DNA from: Flavobacterium sp. LC2016-23
GTDB taxonomy: Bacteria > Bacteroidota > Bacteroidia > Flavobacteriales > Flavobacteriaceae
Reading direction: 5' to 3'
Assembly: GCF_009674775.1 (NCBI RefSeq)
Contig: NZ_WKKE01000006.1
Location: forward strand, 124,001 to 188,000
Length of the DNA: 64,000 bases
The stretch's first letter is position 1. Every line of letters begins with the position of its first letter. The position numbers and the translations under genes are program-made. This document shows, piece by piece, positions 1 to 9,313 of this stretch. The notes under the pieces were generated by a model. That model had not been told where the DNA came from, searched no databases, and worked only from the letters and a program-made list of their open reading frames with translations.

Positions 1-2
1 GA

Positions 3-2522
3 GAGCCGGGAGCAGGCGTAAATGTTACCATTCGTGGTGTGGGCTCTATCAGAAGTGGAAGTACGCCTTTGTTTGTTGTAGACGGTATGCCATTGGCTAA
101 CGATGATGTGAGTCCAAGCGGAAGTAATGTTGGTTTTGGTGCTTCGGCAGCAAAAAATCCATTAAACTTTTTGAATACCAGCGATATCGAATCGATTACC
201 GTTTTAAAAGATGCTTCTGCAGCAGCTATTTACGGAGCCAGAGGTTCTAACGGGGTTGTACTGGTGACGACTAAAAAAGGAGCAAAAGGCGAAGGAACAT
301 TAACATTTGACTCTTATATGGGAGTTTCTTCTATTGCTCATAAATTAGATGTCTTAGATGCAGGCCAATATAGAAACGCTATAAAAGATAAAGCCTTTGA
401 TCATGGCGGAAACACGGACTGGCAGGATGTAATTTTTAGATCTGCAATTACTAAAAACAACGCCTTGTCTTTTGCAAAACAAACAGAGTCAGGAAATTAT
501 TATGCATCTGTTGCACAAATGGAACAGGAAGGAATTATTCACAACAGTAATTTTAAACGTCTTTCAGGCAGAATTAATGCTTCTGAATCATTTTTAGACA
601 GCAAACGTTTAAATGTAAAACTGAATCTTACGGCGAGCCAGACTACAGATGACGGAGTTCCAACAAGTGATGATGGTGGTTCTAACGGACAATTAATCGT
701 GCATACTTTGATGGCTAATCCAACCAGATCAGTCTTTGATGCTAACGGAAAGTACACCAATTTTAATATGAACGCACATTATAATCCAGCTTATTTATTA
801 AGTATTTATGAAGATCAAACGCGTACATTAAGAGTTTTAGGAAATCTAGAGGCTTCTTTCAGAATTATCAACGGATTAGAATATAAATTAAATATTGGTG
901 TAGATCGCTCTACATCAGAAAGAAATACTACAATTTATCCCAACCTTACCGATTTAAATCCAAAAGGTAAATATGTTCAGAACAATCTTGATTCAAAAAA
1001 TTCATTGATTGAACATTATCTAACGTATAGTAAGGCATTAGATAATCATAAATTTGAAGTTCTTGGCGGATTCTCTTATCAAAAATTTGAAAGATCAGGA
1101 ACAAGTTTCAGTATTGATGGAATTTCAGCGCAGGGAGCAGGTGTAAAACCATCTATTAATCCAGGTTTTGCAGGAACGCAGTCCGGTACAACAGGTTATG
1201 CTCAGGAAAACGAATTGCAATCTTATTTCGGAAGATTAAATTACAGTTTTGATAATAAATACTTATTGACAGCTTCTATGAGAGCTGATGGTTCTACACG
1301 TTTTGGAGATAATAACAAATACGGTTATTTCCCTTCATTTGCTTTAGGATGGAATATTTCTAATGAAAATTTCCTGAAAGATTCCCAAACAATCAATAAC
1401 CTAAAGCTTAGAACAAGCTGGGGACAAACAGGAAATCAGGAAGTACCAAATAAACAAACTAAGGCAAGTTACTCTTTGGCTGGTCCGGACGGATATTATT
1501 TGTATGATGATTTAAATCTTGTAAATGGTGTCTCTGTTTCCAGAACAGCAAATCCGGATTTAAAATGGGAAGTTGTTACACAATATAATTTAGGTCTTGA
1601 TTTTAATTTATGGAATGACAAATTTTATGGAACTGTAGACTATTTTAATAAAACAACTACAGATGCTATTTTGTATATACCTTCAACTCCTTTGAGTCAG
1701 ACAAAATTTATCTGGACAAATATTGACGGTAAAATTGTTAATAAGGGTATTGAGATTACGCTGGGTTCTAAAATCATCGATAGAAAAGATTTCAGCTGGA
1801 ATGTTGATGTGAATGGATCAACATTAAACAACAAAATTGAAAACTTACCACTTTCAGAAATCTTAACAGGTGCTATTTCAGGTCCCGGACAATCAGGTGT
1901 TAATGCTAATATTTACAAAAGCGGTTATGCGGCTGGTTCATTCTATTTGTTAGAGCACACTGGCTTTGATCAAAATGGAGCAAACGTATTTAAAGACCAG
2001 AATGGAGACGGTAAAATTGATAACAGCGACAGGATTATTATTGAAGGCGCTTTACCAACTTTTTACTACGGTTTCAACAGTGATATGAGATATAAAAACT
2101 TTAGTTTTTCATTCTCAATTATTGGACAAACAGGCGGTTATTTGTTGAATAATACTGGATTGAATGCTTTAAATATTAACAACTTAGCATCAGATCGTAA
2201 CGTGGCAACAGGATATTATGAGTCAGGGGCAAACCCAACAAACTCACCAATTTTATCTACGCTTTTCTTGGAAAAGTCTGATTTTATAAGATTAAATGCG
2301 GCACGTATAGGTTACAATTTTGATTTGAAAGGATTGAACTGGATGAATGGCTTAACACTTTATGTTACAGGAAATAACCTAATTACAATTACAAATTATA
2401 CAGGATTTGATCCATTAGTAAATACTCCTAAAGCAACCGACGGAAATCAATCTATCGGAATTGATTACGCAGCTTATCCAACTTCGAGAACGTTCAGTTT
2501 CGGAGCAACTTTAAAATTATAA
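3..2522 (+). CDS. SusC/RagA-type TonB-dependent receptor, 5' end missing
   Basis: Outer-membrane beta-barrel that imports a glycan or other large ligand with its SusD partner, powered by TonB. The reading frame is open from base 3, so the start, signal peptide and carboxypeptidase-like domain lie before the window. What is visible begins inside the plug domain (TIRGVGSIRSG, PLFVVDGMPL, then SITVLKDASAAAIYGARGSNG, the family's plug signature) and continues through the barrel to an aromatic C-terminus (RTFSFGATLKL) typical of outer-membrane insertion. The SusD gene starts 4 bases after the stop, so the two are co-transcribed. The ligand cannot be read from the sequence. Confidence 0.93.
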   Translation, partial: EPGAGVNVTIRGVGSIRSGSTPLFVVDGMPLANDDVSPSGSNVGFGASAAKNPLNFLNTSDIESITVLKDASAAAIYGARGSNGVVLVTTKKGAKGEGTLTFDSYMGVSSIAHKLDVLDAGQYRNAIKDKAFDHGGNTDWQDVIFRSAITKNNALSFAKQTESGNYYASVAQMEQEGIIHNSNFKRLSGRINASESFLDSKRLNVKLNLTASQTTDDGVPTSDDGGSNGQLIVHTLMANPTRSVFDANGKYTNFNMNAHYNPAYLLSIYEDQTRTLRVLGNLEASFRIINGLEYKLNIGVDRSTSERNTTIYPNLTDLNPKGKYVQNNLDSKNSLIEHYLTYSKALDNHKFEVLGGFSYQKFERSGTSFSIDGISAQGAGVKPSINPGFAGTQSGTTGYAQENELQSYFGRLNYSFDNKYLLTASMRADGSTRFGDNNKYGYFPSFALGWNISNENFLKDSQTINNLKLRTSWGQTGNQEVPNKQTKASYSLAGPDGYYLYDDLNLVNGVSVSRTANPDLKWEVVTQYNLGLDFNLWNDKFYGTVDYFNKTTTDAILYIPSTPLSQTKFIWTNIDGKIVNKGIEITLGSKIIDRKDFSWNVDVNGSTLNNKIENLPLSEILTGAISGPGQSGVNANIYKSGYAAGSFYLLEHTGFDQNGANVFKDQNGDGKIDNSDRIIIEGALPTFYYGFNSDMRYKNFSFSFSIIGQTGGYLLNNTGLNALNINNLASDRNVATGYYESGANPTNSPILSTLFLEKSDFIRLNAARIGYNFDLKGLNWMNGLTLYVTGNNLITITNYTGFDPLVNTPKATDGNQSIGIDYAAYPTSRTFSFGATLKL

Positions 2523-2525
2523 ATT

Positions 2526-4292
2526 ATGAAGACAAAGACATTTTTAAGCATAAAAGTTTTAACATTATTCTCTTTTATTTTTCTTCTAAACAGCTGTACT
2601 GATCTGGATGAAGTTTTTTTAGATGAAATACCCGGAAATACAGTTTCAGATCCTGCGGGTTCACTTGCTGCCGCTTATGACAGACTGGGAGACGGAACTT
2701 TTACCGATCATGGAGCCATTTTTGCCATGCAGGAATACACTACAGATGAAGCAATCTTACCAACCCGCGGAAGTGACTGGGGAGATGGCGGAAAATGGAG
2801 AGATATGCACGAATTTACCTGGAGCTCCAGTAATTCAATCATAGTAGGTAACTGGGATTTATTAACAAATGGTATTACACGTTGTATAACAGCGATACAA
2901 TCGGCTGAACAAAGTTCAATTCCTGAAAAGAAATTATTTGCTGCAGAAGCAAAAGCACTTTTGGCTTTTTACACCTATACCACTTTGGATTTATACGGAC
3001 AGGCTCCATATAAAGATCCAATGGATACAAAAGCGACTTTACAAATTTTAAAAGCAGATACTCAGATTGACAAATTAATTACAGATGTTGAGGCTTTGCT
3101 TCCTGATTTAGCTGATATTGGTACCCAACGTACACACCACGGAAGATTCACCAAACAAGCTGGTTATGCTTTTTTAGCGACGATGTATTTAAATCGTGCA
3201 GTGTTTAAAGACCGTTACAATGCTGCATCCAATTTCAATTTTAATGAACCTGCTGTATCAGGTACCGGAACAGATATGGACCGTGTTATTTATTACACCT
3301 CATTACTAATCGATTCTGGGAAATATAGCCTGGAAAGTGATTTTTTCAAAAACTTCGCAAGAAATAATGAAAATGGTAAAGAGCTTATTTTTGCCATTAC
3401 TCAAAAGATAGATTATATCAGAAACGGCTCTAACAGTTTTGCTTATGTGTCTATGGAGCGAAACCAAAGAGCATCTGCGGCAAACAGAGGTACAAATGCT
3501 GCTTGTATTACGCCGGAATTCTATGCCTCATGGGCTGGTAATCATGATGATCCGAGATTTGAGCAGCATTACCAATATGCTGATGGGACCTGGTTTATGA
3601 ATGATGGTACAGACGTAAGTGTTCCTGCAACAGACATCGTACCGAAAAGTGCCAACCTGCCTTGGTTCCATTTCAACAGAGGAATTCAGGCCGGACTTCA
3701 GTATGGGCCTATATTATTGCCTTCGGGATCTCTTGAAATGATAGGAAACCGTATTAAAGTTTCTCCATTGTTTATGGAAAAAAGTACAGGTACAAGAATG
3801 AATTTTACGCCAACATTAACATTTGCAGATCCTAATAAATCTGTTTTTGCCCAAAATGAAATCAATCAGGGAGCACGTGTTTTTAAATATGAGTTTGATC
3901 CCGAAGGAGGAAACGGTAACAGTAATGTTGATATTCCGTTGTTCCGTTTGGGTGGAATGTATGCCATTAGAGCGGAAGCTTATTTCAGAAAAGGAAGCAC
4001 AGGTTTGGCAATGGACGATTTAAACAAATTGCGTACCAGCAGAACAAGGGAATCCCTGTTTGCAAATGCTCCGGGAAAAGCCCTTACTTCTTTAGATGCA
4101 GAGCAATTGTATAAAGAATTAGGTTTCGAATTGTACTGGGAATTGCAAAGAAGACCGGAAAGTATCCGTTTTGGCAAATTTGATTTGGCCGGAACTGCAA
4201 AATCAGCTTCTCAGCCCTTCAGAAGATTATTTCCAATTCCACAAACCGTTATAGATCAGAAAGTATTCAAACAAAATCAAGGGTATAATTAA
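2526..4292 (+). CDS. SusD/RagB-family outer-membrane lipoprotein
   Basis: Surface lipoprotein that caps the SusC barrel and binds its ligand. The 588-aa product has a lipoprotein signal ending FLLNSC at residue 24, so Cys24 is the likely lipidation site. Family features are a helical TPR-like fold, the early segment DEVFLDEIPGNTVSDPAGSL, and a C-terminal SusD region (FRLGGMYAIRAEAYFRKG, then ELGFELYWELQRRPESIRFGKF) ending in the usual FPIPQTVIDQ motif. The start directly follows the receptor stop. A strong hairpin terminator follows, so this closes the operon. Confidence 0.94.
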   Translation: MKTKTFLSIKVLTLFSFIFLLNSCTDLDEVFLDEIPGNTVSDPAGSLAAAYDRLGDGTFTDHGAIFAMQEYTTDEAILPTRGSDWGDGGKWRDMHEFTWSSSNSIIVGNWDLLTNGITRCITAIQSAEQSSIPEKKLFAAEAKALLAFYTYTTLDLYGQAPYKDPMDTKATLQILKADTQIDKLITDVEALLPDLADIGTQRTHHGRFTKQAGYAFLATMYLNRAVFKDRYNAASNFNFNEPAVSGTGTDMDRVIYYTSLLIDSGKYSLESDFFKNFARNNENGKELIFAITQKIDYIRNGSNSFAYVSMERNQRASAANRGTNAACITPEFYASWAGNHDDPRFEQHYQYADGTWFMNDGTDVSVPATDIVPKSANLPWFHFNRGIQAGLQYGPILLPSGSLEMIGNRIKVSPLFMEKSTGTRMNFTPTLTFADPNKSVFAQNEINQGARVFKYEFDPEGGNGNSNVDIPLFRLGGMYAIRAEAYFRKGSTGLAMDDLNKLRTSRTRESLFANAPGKALTSLDAEQLYKELGFELYWELQRRPESIRFGKFDLAGTAKSASQPFRRLFPIPQTVIDQKVFKQNQGYN

Positions 4293-4318
4293 GTTTTTGT
4301 GTTAGTTTATTTTTACGT

Positions 4319-4355
4319 AAAAGCCTGTTCCTTAATTGGAACAGGCTTTTCTTTT
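4319..4355 (+). terminator. Rho-independent terminator after susCD-like operon
   Basis: A 13-bp perfect stem (AAAAGCCTGTTCC and its complement) closes a 6-base loop, TTAATT, and is followed by a T-rich tail. It sits 27 bases after the SusD stop. Confidence 0.85.
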
Positions 4356-4381
4356 TACCCTGTTTTAGAATGTAAAACTGT

Positions 4382-4591
4382 TTAATCTTCCCAACCGCAA
4401 AGCGTCAGTCCGTAGCCCTGAGCCTGGGAAACAGTTACTTTTGTCAATTCATGTCGGCAGGCTGTTAGTCCGCGGCAGTTTTCATTATAATGGTATTTTT
4501 TTGCTCCTACAGGACCACAGATATACACTTTGGTTTCTACAGGATGAAAAGAGGTGAGGAGCATCAATAGCAGGAGAGGGGCATATTTCAT
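4382..4591 (-). CDS. Small secreted Cys/His-containing protein
   Basis: The 69-aa product has an N-terminal signal peptide (KYAPLLLLMLLTSF). The short mature domain reads KVYICGPVGAKKYHYNENC, then RGLTACRHEL and a C-terminal LTLCGWED. Four Cys plus His in the spacing C..HYNENC..C.H could bind a metal or form disulfides. I know similar short exported proteins from flavobacteria but no assigned function. Start is the only ATG before the signal peptide. Confidence 0.7.
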   Translation of the reverse strand: MKYAPLLLLMLLTSFHPVETKVYICGPVGAKKYHYNENCRGLTACRHELTKVTVSQAQGYGLTLCGWED

Positions 4592-4610
4592 AGGTTGAGT
4601 TTTGGAGTTT

Positions 4611-5018
4611 TTAATCGACTATTAAAAAGTATTCATTGGCCTGATGATCTTTTGCTTTTAGTTTTCCCTGACCAATCCATTCCGTTTTAATTTCAATATC
4701 GGGAATGGTATCGAAACGCAGTATTCCCGCACCATTTTTACCCTGAACATTAATATTTCCAAAAACAGAATCCCCTTTCGAATTAACCCCTTTTACATCA
4801 TAGTTGTACTCGTAATGACCCGATTTACCTGTCCTGTATTCGTACTGATAATCGGTATCAACATGATAGGTTTTAGCTTCTTCCGGCGTAATAATTTTTC
4901 GGTCATTGGCGGTAATGGCTTCTTTGTAGAAGGTATTTATTTTGGGGGGCTGTACCACTTTTTTGCAGCCGGTTAGCAGGGAAAGAAATAGAAAGGGAAA
5001 GAGTAGTTTTTTAATCAT
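4611..5018 (-). CDS. Hypothetical lipoprotein
   Basis: The 135-aa product has a lipoprotein signal peptide (LFPFLFLSLLTGC), placing Cys18 as the lipidation site. The rest is beta-rich and polar, with YQYEYRTGKSGHYEYNYDVKG and ending NEYFLIVD. No family is recognised. It lies on the minus strand just upstream of the 69-aa secreted protein with a 19-base gap, so the two may share a transcript. Confidence 0.65.
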   Translation of the reverse strand: MIKKLLFPFLFLSLLTGCKKVVQPPKINTFYKEAITANDRKIITPEEAKTYHVDTDYQYEYRTGKSGHYEYNYDVKGVNSKGDSVFGNINVQGKNGAGILRFDTIPDIEIKTEWIGQGKLKAKDHQANEYFLIVD

Positions 5019-5158
5019 AATTTTCAGCTGTTAAGAAAGGTTGTGGAACGATGCATCAAATACATCAGAATTTAATTCTGAATGTAATTGATAGATTTTA
5101 AACAGGTTATAAATTTAGAGTTGAATACGGTGCAATAGATGCGTATTTATACCTGAAT

Positions 5159-6217
5159 TTAAACAGTGTCATAACTATCAATCGTTTCCAGTAATTCTTT
5201 TTCAAATGAATAAATATCATCAATGGTTTGAATGGGCTGACGAACTTCACTTTTGTTATCATTGAAAAGACCTATGTATTTTTTGCTCCCGTTCAGATGT
5301 AACCGGCAAATAGGCTTACGGTTATTATCATCGAGCAGCACTCCAAAATAAGACTGCGTATCCCGATAAACAATTCGGCCCACCGGAAGTTTTCGTCTCA
5401 GGATAGCCACTACAATTCGGTAGCCATCCAGTTCTTCTTCGGTGGTCAGAATTTTGTTGTCCTCGGGAATTATAACTTCTTCAGATTCTTCTTTTTGCTT
5501 TTGACTTTCTTTTGTAATCGCTGCATTTAAACGGTCGTTTATTTTTTCGCTGATAAATTGATTAAACCCTTTTTGTACCAATTCTTTAAATTCATCGACT
5601 ACTTTTTCCGTTAGTCTTCCCGTGTATACTTTGTTGGCAAACAATTTTACAAATTCGTTTGATGGACTTTGCAATTCATTGTCAATCTGTTTCTTTATTT
5701 CGGTTGTATATTTCAGCAAACTGGCATTGCTTACAATTTTATTGACATCAAAATTCGACTTATGAAATTTGGTGATTTCACTGATGGCATTGTCTTTTAA
5801 GCTTGTGATGTCAAATTCTAAAAATGGTTTTTCATCCATTTTGTTTTTTTCATCCAGATCAGTAAAAAACTGATACGTAATTCCGTTCGTTAAAAGGGCA
5901 AATCGTGTTTTGGTCACATGAAAATAACGGAATAACTGAGAATTATGAATGGTAAGTTTCTCTTTCCAGCTTTTGCATTCAATAATCAATATCGGTGCGC
6001 CATCCTGAAAAATAGCATAATCTACTTTTTCTCCCTTTTTCAGGCCCAGGTCGGCCGTAAATTCAGGGACAACTTCTGTCGGATTAAAAGTATCATAACC
6101 CAGTATGTTGATAAAAGGCAAAACAAAAGCATGTTTGGTCGATTCTTCTGTTTCGATTTTATCTTTTAGCAATATAATTTTATCTGCTAAGGCTTTAAGC
6201 TGAATGTTGATTTCCAT
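5159..6217 (-). CDS. PD-(D/E)xK nuclease-like protein related to type I restriction R subunit N-terminus
   Basis: The 352-aa protein starts with an HsdR_N-like domain. The nuclease core is visible as KVDYAIFQDGAPILIIECKSW: Asp66, Glu80 and Lys82 fit the D-x(n)-E-x-K active site. The helicase motor of a full HsdR (about 1000 aa) is absent, and no HsdM or HsdS gene is nearby, so it is an orphan nuclease-like protein rather than part of a normal restriction system. Residues 150-245 are helical and charged; the last 100 (ILTTEEELDGYRIVVAILRR onward) form a separate domain often found fused to this nuclease fold. One of three copies of a shared regulatory palindrome lies 63 bases upstream of the start. 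Actual nuclease activity is inference. Confidence 0.8.
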   Translation of the reverse strand: MEINIQLKALADKIILLKDKIETEESTKHAFVLPFINILGYDTFNPTEVVPEFTADLGLKKGEKVDYAIFQDGAPILIIECKSWKEKLTIHNSQLFRYFHVTKTRFALLTNGITYQFFTDLDEKNKMDEKPFLEFDITSLKDNAISEITKFHKSNFDVNKIVSNASLLKYTTEIKKQIDNELQSPSNEFVKLFANKVYTGRLTEKVVDEFKELVQKGFNQFISEKINDRLNAAITKESQKQKEESEEVIIPEDNKILTTEEELDGYRIVVAILRRKLPVGRIVYRDTQSYFGVLLDDNNRKPICRLHLNGSKKYIGLFNDNKSEVRQPIQTIDDIYSFEKELLETIDSYDTV

Positions 6218-6251
6218 ATTGGTATAATTATTAGTGGTTTAATTATTTACT

Positions 6252-6301
6252 CAAATGTAAAACCAATAAAAATCAGGAGTTTATGGAAAACCGTAAATCG
6301 G
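6252..6301 (-). promoter_or_regulatory. Promoter with TTAYGG-N4-CCRTAA palindrome (copy 2 of 3)
   Basis: Reading the minus strand, CCG, two bases, the dyad TTACGGTTTTCCATAA (6281-6296), 21 bases, then the -7 box TACATTTG (6252-6259). The nuclease-like gene starts 34 bases further down. Copies at 9823-9872 and 12717-12766 have the same order and the same 21-bp spacing. The likely binder is the response regulator encoded at 9946-10614, by proximity only. Confidence 0.7.
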
Positions 6302-6332
6302 GAAATATTTAGCGGTTTTTTACAAGGGCTGC

Positions 6333-6362
6333 AAAAAAAAAGAGGATTATAAAAATCCTCTT
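6333..6362 (-). terminator. Rho-independent terminator of the vWA-TerB operon
   Basis: Read on the minus strand: a 9-bp stem AAGAGGATT / AATCCTCTT with a 5-base loop, followed by eight T. It lies 32 bases after the stop of the vWA-like lipoprotein gene. Confidence 0.8.
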
Positions 6363-6393
6363 GATACGTAGTTTTATTTCAATTTGCTGTCAA

Positions 6394-7296
6394 TTAATGC
6401 TGATTTTCCACTATAAAATCCCTGATGATCTTTTCCATATTAGAGGGTAAATCGGCATTTTTGATTTCGAAATGTTTGACTTTCATTTCAGAAAACCATT
6501 TTGCCCAGTAGGCTTTTATCACTTTCTCCTCATACGGATTATTTTTACCGGGATTAATTCCTAAAACCAGCACTTCCAGATTCGATAAATCATCTCCGGC
6601 TTTGATAAAACCAAAATCCTCTTTTTTAAATTTTTGCTCCCAGTCCTTCGTATTCAATCCATTTTTTCGAATAAAATCGGGCGTAATAAAAGTCGTTCGG
6701 TTGGCTTCTTTCATTATGGTGCTGTCGTAATACATATAACCGTCGGTTAAGATGACCAGTATATTGCGTTCTCCTTTTTCAATACATTGGTCTTTTACTT
6801 TAGTATCAAAAAAACTCCAGATATCCGAGCCAACAAAGTTATTGTCTTTTAGGGCCGATTCGTAGATTTTTGAGGTTCGGGCAGCATAATCGGAGTTGAT
6901 AGAATTCAGCAAATCCTTCGAAGCATTATTTTTATCAATAGCAATTTTCAGCTTTTGTGAAATCGAATTGATCTCCGGATCTTTTGGCTCGGGATTAAAA
7001 AACAATTGCATTTTATCATCAATCTGGCGTATTCTTTTGGATTTTAAATGGTGCGTAAAAGCCTCTGAAACCGATTTTATGTATCCCAAATCCCGCTGAT
7101 AATATTCCATCGTCGGATTTGGATTTTTTTCAACACTAATCCGGTCTGATAAGTCCAGAAGAATGCTAATGTTATAATTTTCTGCGGGAGGATTTTTAGT
7201 TACCGTTTCTTTTTCGTCTTTATCAGCATCGGGTTTGCAGGAAAAAGCAGAAAGGAATAACAAGCAGAGCGCGAATGTTTTCAGTATTTTTTTCAT
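6394..7296 (-). CDS. vWA-like lipoprotein
   Basis: The 300-aa product has a lipoprotein signal (LCLLFLSAFSC, Cys20). The folded part resembles a von Willebrand A domain: a first strand with a MIDAS-like ISILLDLSDRIS (Asp-x-Ser arrangement) and a later strand NILVILTDGYMYYDS carrying the conserved Asp after a hydrophobic strand. That suggests a metal-dependent protein-binding surface anchored to a membrane. It is last in a close-packed run on the minus strand (3-base gap to the membrane protein before it) and is followed by a terminator. Domain call is by motif only. Confidence 0.6.
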   Translation of the reverse strand: MKKILKTFALCLLFLSAFSCKPDADKDEKETVTKNPPAENYNISILLDLSDRISVEKNPNPTMEYYQRDLGYIKSVSEAFTHHLKSKRIRQIDDKMQLFFNPEPKDPEINSISQKLKIAIDKNNASKDLLNSINSDYAARTSKIYESALKDNNFVGSDIWSFFDTKVKDQCIEKGERNILVILTDGYMYYDSTIMKEANRTTFITPDFIRKNGLNTKDWEQKFKKEDFGFIKAGDDLSNLEVLVLGINPGKNNPYEEKVIKAYWAKWFSEMKVKHFEIKNADLPSNMEKIIRDFIVENQH

Positions 7297-7299
7297 AAA

Positions 7300-8568
7300 T
7301 TAATTTTTAAAATATACCAAATGCTGAAAGTCCGGATCGGTTAAGTTTAGCTTACTCAGATGTTCTTCAGAATGAAGTTCACAGTTTTCCAATAGTTCTG
7401 TTTTTTCTTTATGAGCCAAAGCGATTTCCGTATTGATGGCCTGAAACCAGCCTTCCTTGTATTGGTGATGGTAGTGCAGGTATTCTTTTACGGGAAATAC
7501 AAATCCATCAATTTTAGACTGAAGTTCAGCGATTTTTCCGGTAATGGTAATCACCTGTTGTTTGAAGTCATTGGTCTTGTTGATGTAATCTTTTTTTAGT
7601 TTTTCCAGGTCAAGAAGATTTTCTTTTTTACCTCTTATAAAAGCCCTGATTTTATCAATGTTTTCAAATTCCTTCATGACAAAATCAAAAACAAGTCCCC
7701 AAATGATGTAGACCACAAATCCGGCAAAAATGATCATCCAGAATTCCGCTTCTCCCAAAGCAATATTTAAATTATACAGTGCCGAGTCTGTTGTTTTATT
7801 AAACTCATAAATCTTCTTTTCGATCTGGTAAGCCAGCAGGGCATCAAACAAAAAGGTGGTCAGGAACAAAGCAATCATTCTAAAGACATTTTTAATACCT
7901 TTCCCTTTCTGAACCATATGAATGACATAGCCTAGTCCCATAAAGACAAACGGAATAGTGACTACCAAAACACCTTCAAGCCAGCTGGCCTTAAAGGAAT
8001 TGGTCAGTGCGTCCGCATCAAAAATGGCGGCCGTTAAGCTATCATTGGCAAACTCTTTAAAAAAGGCAGAATAAGAAGCCGAAATATAAAAAACCAGGAC
8101 ATAAAGCGTTATGGGAAGAAGCAAAAACAAACCGATATAAAACTGGACTTTCAGGCCTTTTCCGTCCTCGATTCCGTATTTGTCGGGATTGCGTTTTACT
8201 TCGATAATTTCATTTTTGATCTGGTCGACACTATCATTGATATCCTGTTCTTTCTTTTCGTAAATGCCAATCGCCGCTTCGCATTTCTTAAGCTCCGTTC
8301 TGTTTTTTTCCTGCTCTTCGCGATACGGCTGCTTCAGTCTGTCCTGTTCCAGTTTTTGTTTTCGGCACTGGTCTTCAAAACTCATATACAGGTTCTGGAG
8401 ACAGGCTTTCAGTACAATGGGTTTTCCGGTTGCTTTAATAGAAGCAGCGAATCCGCTTTGGTAGTAGGTGATTCTGATTTGTTCTCTGTCTTCTTCATTG
8501 TCCTCAAAGAGACTGAAGGAAGAATCCTCGGTTTTTTTCAGGCTGAATAGTTGTGTAAGTGATTTCAT
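7300..8568 (-). CDS. Polytopic membrane protein with coiled-coil arms
   Basis: The 422-aa product has a charged N-terminal coiled coil (about 70-135, rich in K/E/Q), four hydrophobic segments near 147-168, 195-218, 228-249 and 275-298, and a second coiled coil from about 305 to 360 before a soluble tail. No signal peptide is seen. I do not recognise a family. Its gene sits 3 bases from both neighbours (vWA lipoprotein and TerB-like protein), which argues for a joint membrane complex. Confidence 0.6.
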   Translation of the reverse strand: MKSLTQLFSLKKTEDSSFSLFEDNEEDREQIRITYYQSGFAASIKATGKPIVLKACLQNLYMSFEDQCRKQKLEQDRLKQPYREEQEKNRTELKKCEAAIGIYEKKEQDINDSVDQIKNEIIEVKRNPDKYGIEDGKGLKVQFYIGLFLLLPITLYVLVFYISASYSAFFKEFANDSLTAAIFDADALTNSFKASWLEGVLVVTIPFVFMGLGYVIHMVQKGKGIKNVFRMIALFLTTFLFDALLAYQIEKKIYEFNKTTDSALYNLNIALGEAEFWMIIFAGFVVYIIWGLVFDFVMKEFENIDKIRAFIRGKKENLLDLEKLKKDYINKTNDFKQQVITITGKIAELQSKIDGFVFPVKEYLHYHHQYKEGWFQAINTEIALAHKEKTELLENCELHSEEHLSKLNLTDPDFQHLVYFKN

Positions 8569-8571
8569 AAG

Positions 8572-8967
8572 CTACGCATTTAATTGACTAATAATTTCTT
8601 CTTTTTGAATGTTTTTCTGCACACAATCAATGAGATAGTTCGATAAATCAGTGATGTTTTCGTCCAGGAAATTAAACTTCCTGCAATACTTTTTCAGCAT
8701 ATTCAATTCATCATCAGTAATTTTTCCGTCCGCCCAGATGATTCTTGTAAAATCATATAAGTATTCTATTCGTGTGGTCAGCTCTTCCGGGACAACAAAT
8801 TCTGTATTCACCGGATTCTGGAAAAGTTTATCGAGTTCCTCTTTCGGAATGCCGCGTTCATCGGCAAAATGATACAGCATTTGAAGTTCTAAAACATCAA
8901 ACTGATCATCGGATAAGGCCATTTGATACAATCTTAGGAAATGGCTTTTAAGTTCTAGTGTTATCAT
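8572..8967 (-). CDS. TerB-like helical protein
   Basis: The 131-aa all-helical protein has the TerB-family pattern of paired acidic helices: LYQMALSDDQFDVLELQMLY and later IIWADGKITDDELNMLKKYC. In both, an Asp-x-x-x-x-x-E-L motif begins a helix, as in tellurite-resistance TerB and relatives that sit with vWA proteins and membrane partners. Soluble, no signal. It is translated 3 bases before the membrane protein. A role in tellurite resistance should not be assumed, since most TerB-like proteins have other, unknown stress roles. Confidence 0.65.
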   Translation of the reverse strand: MITLELKSHFLRLYQMALSDDQFDVLELQMLYHFADERGIPKEELDKLFQNPVNTEFVVPEELTTRIEYLYDFTRIIWADGKITDDELNMLKKYCRKFNFLDENITDLSNYLIDCVQKNIQKEEIISQLNA

Positions 8968-8978
8968 GTTTATAATTT

Positions 8979-9311
8979 TTATTTAGGCAAATTTTCACAG
9001 GCAATTCCGTCTCCGTCAGCATCTAGGTTTTTATAACAGTTTGTATTGCTGTTATAGGCAGATTGTGCAGCGGACTGAGATGAAAAATCACCGCAGGTTT
9101 TAGTTGGACAATTTGAATTTGATTTGGACGGCTTATCTGATGAGTCTGCAGATGAATCTGAACAAGACATTGGCAGACCTAATAACAAGCCTGCTAAAAG
9201 AATTACCAGACAGCCGTTATTTTTATTTGAAAATGATTTGGATCTGTTATTGGCATAATGTCCCTGAACATAAGTCCCGTCTTTTCTGTAATATCCTTTT
9301 CGGTATCCCAT
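8979..9311 (-). CDS. Excalibur-domain protein with one membrane segment
   Basis: The 110-aa product has a basic N-terminus (GYRKGYYRKDGTYVQGHY), a hydrophobic stretch (CLVILLAGLLLGLPMSC, about 34-50), a Ser/Asp-rich linker, and a C-terminal excalibur calcium-binding domain (CPTKTCGDF, then NLDADGDGIACENLP), where the DxDxDG loop and paired Cys are intact. The Cys at 50 could also be a lipidation site, although it lies far from the N-terminus. It sits between the DUF4236 and TerB-like genes with gaps of 2 and 11 bases. Confidence 0.75.
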   Translation of the reverse strand: MGYRKGYYRKDGTYVQGHYANNRSKSFSNKNNGCLVILLAGLLLGLPMSCSDSSADSSDKPSKSNSNCPTKTCGDFSSQSAAQSAYNSNTNCYKNLDADGDGIACENLPK

Positions 9312-9313
9312 AA

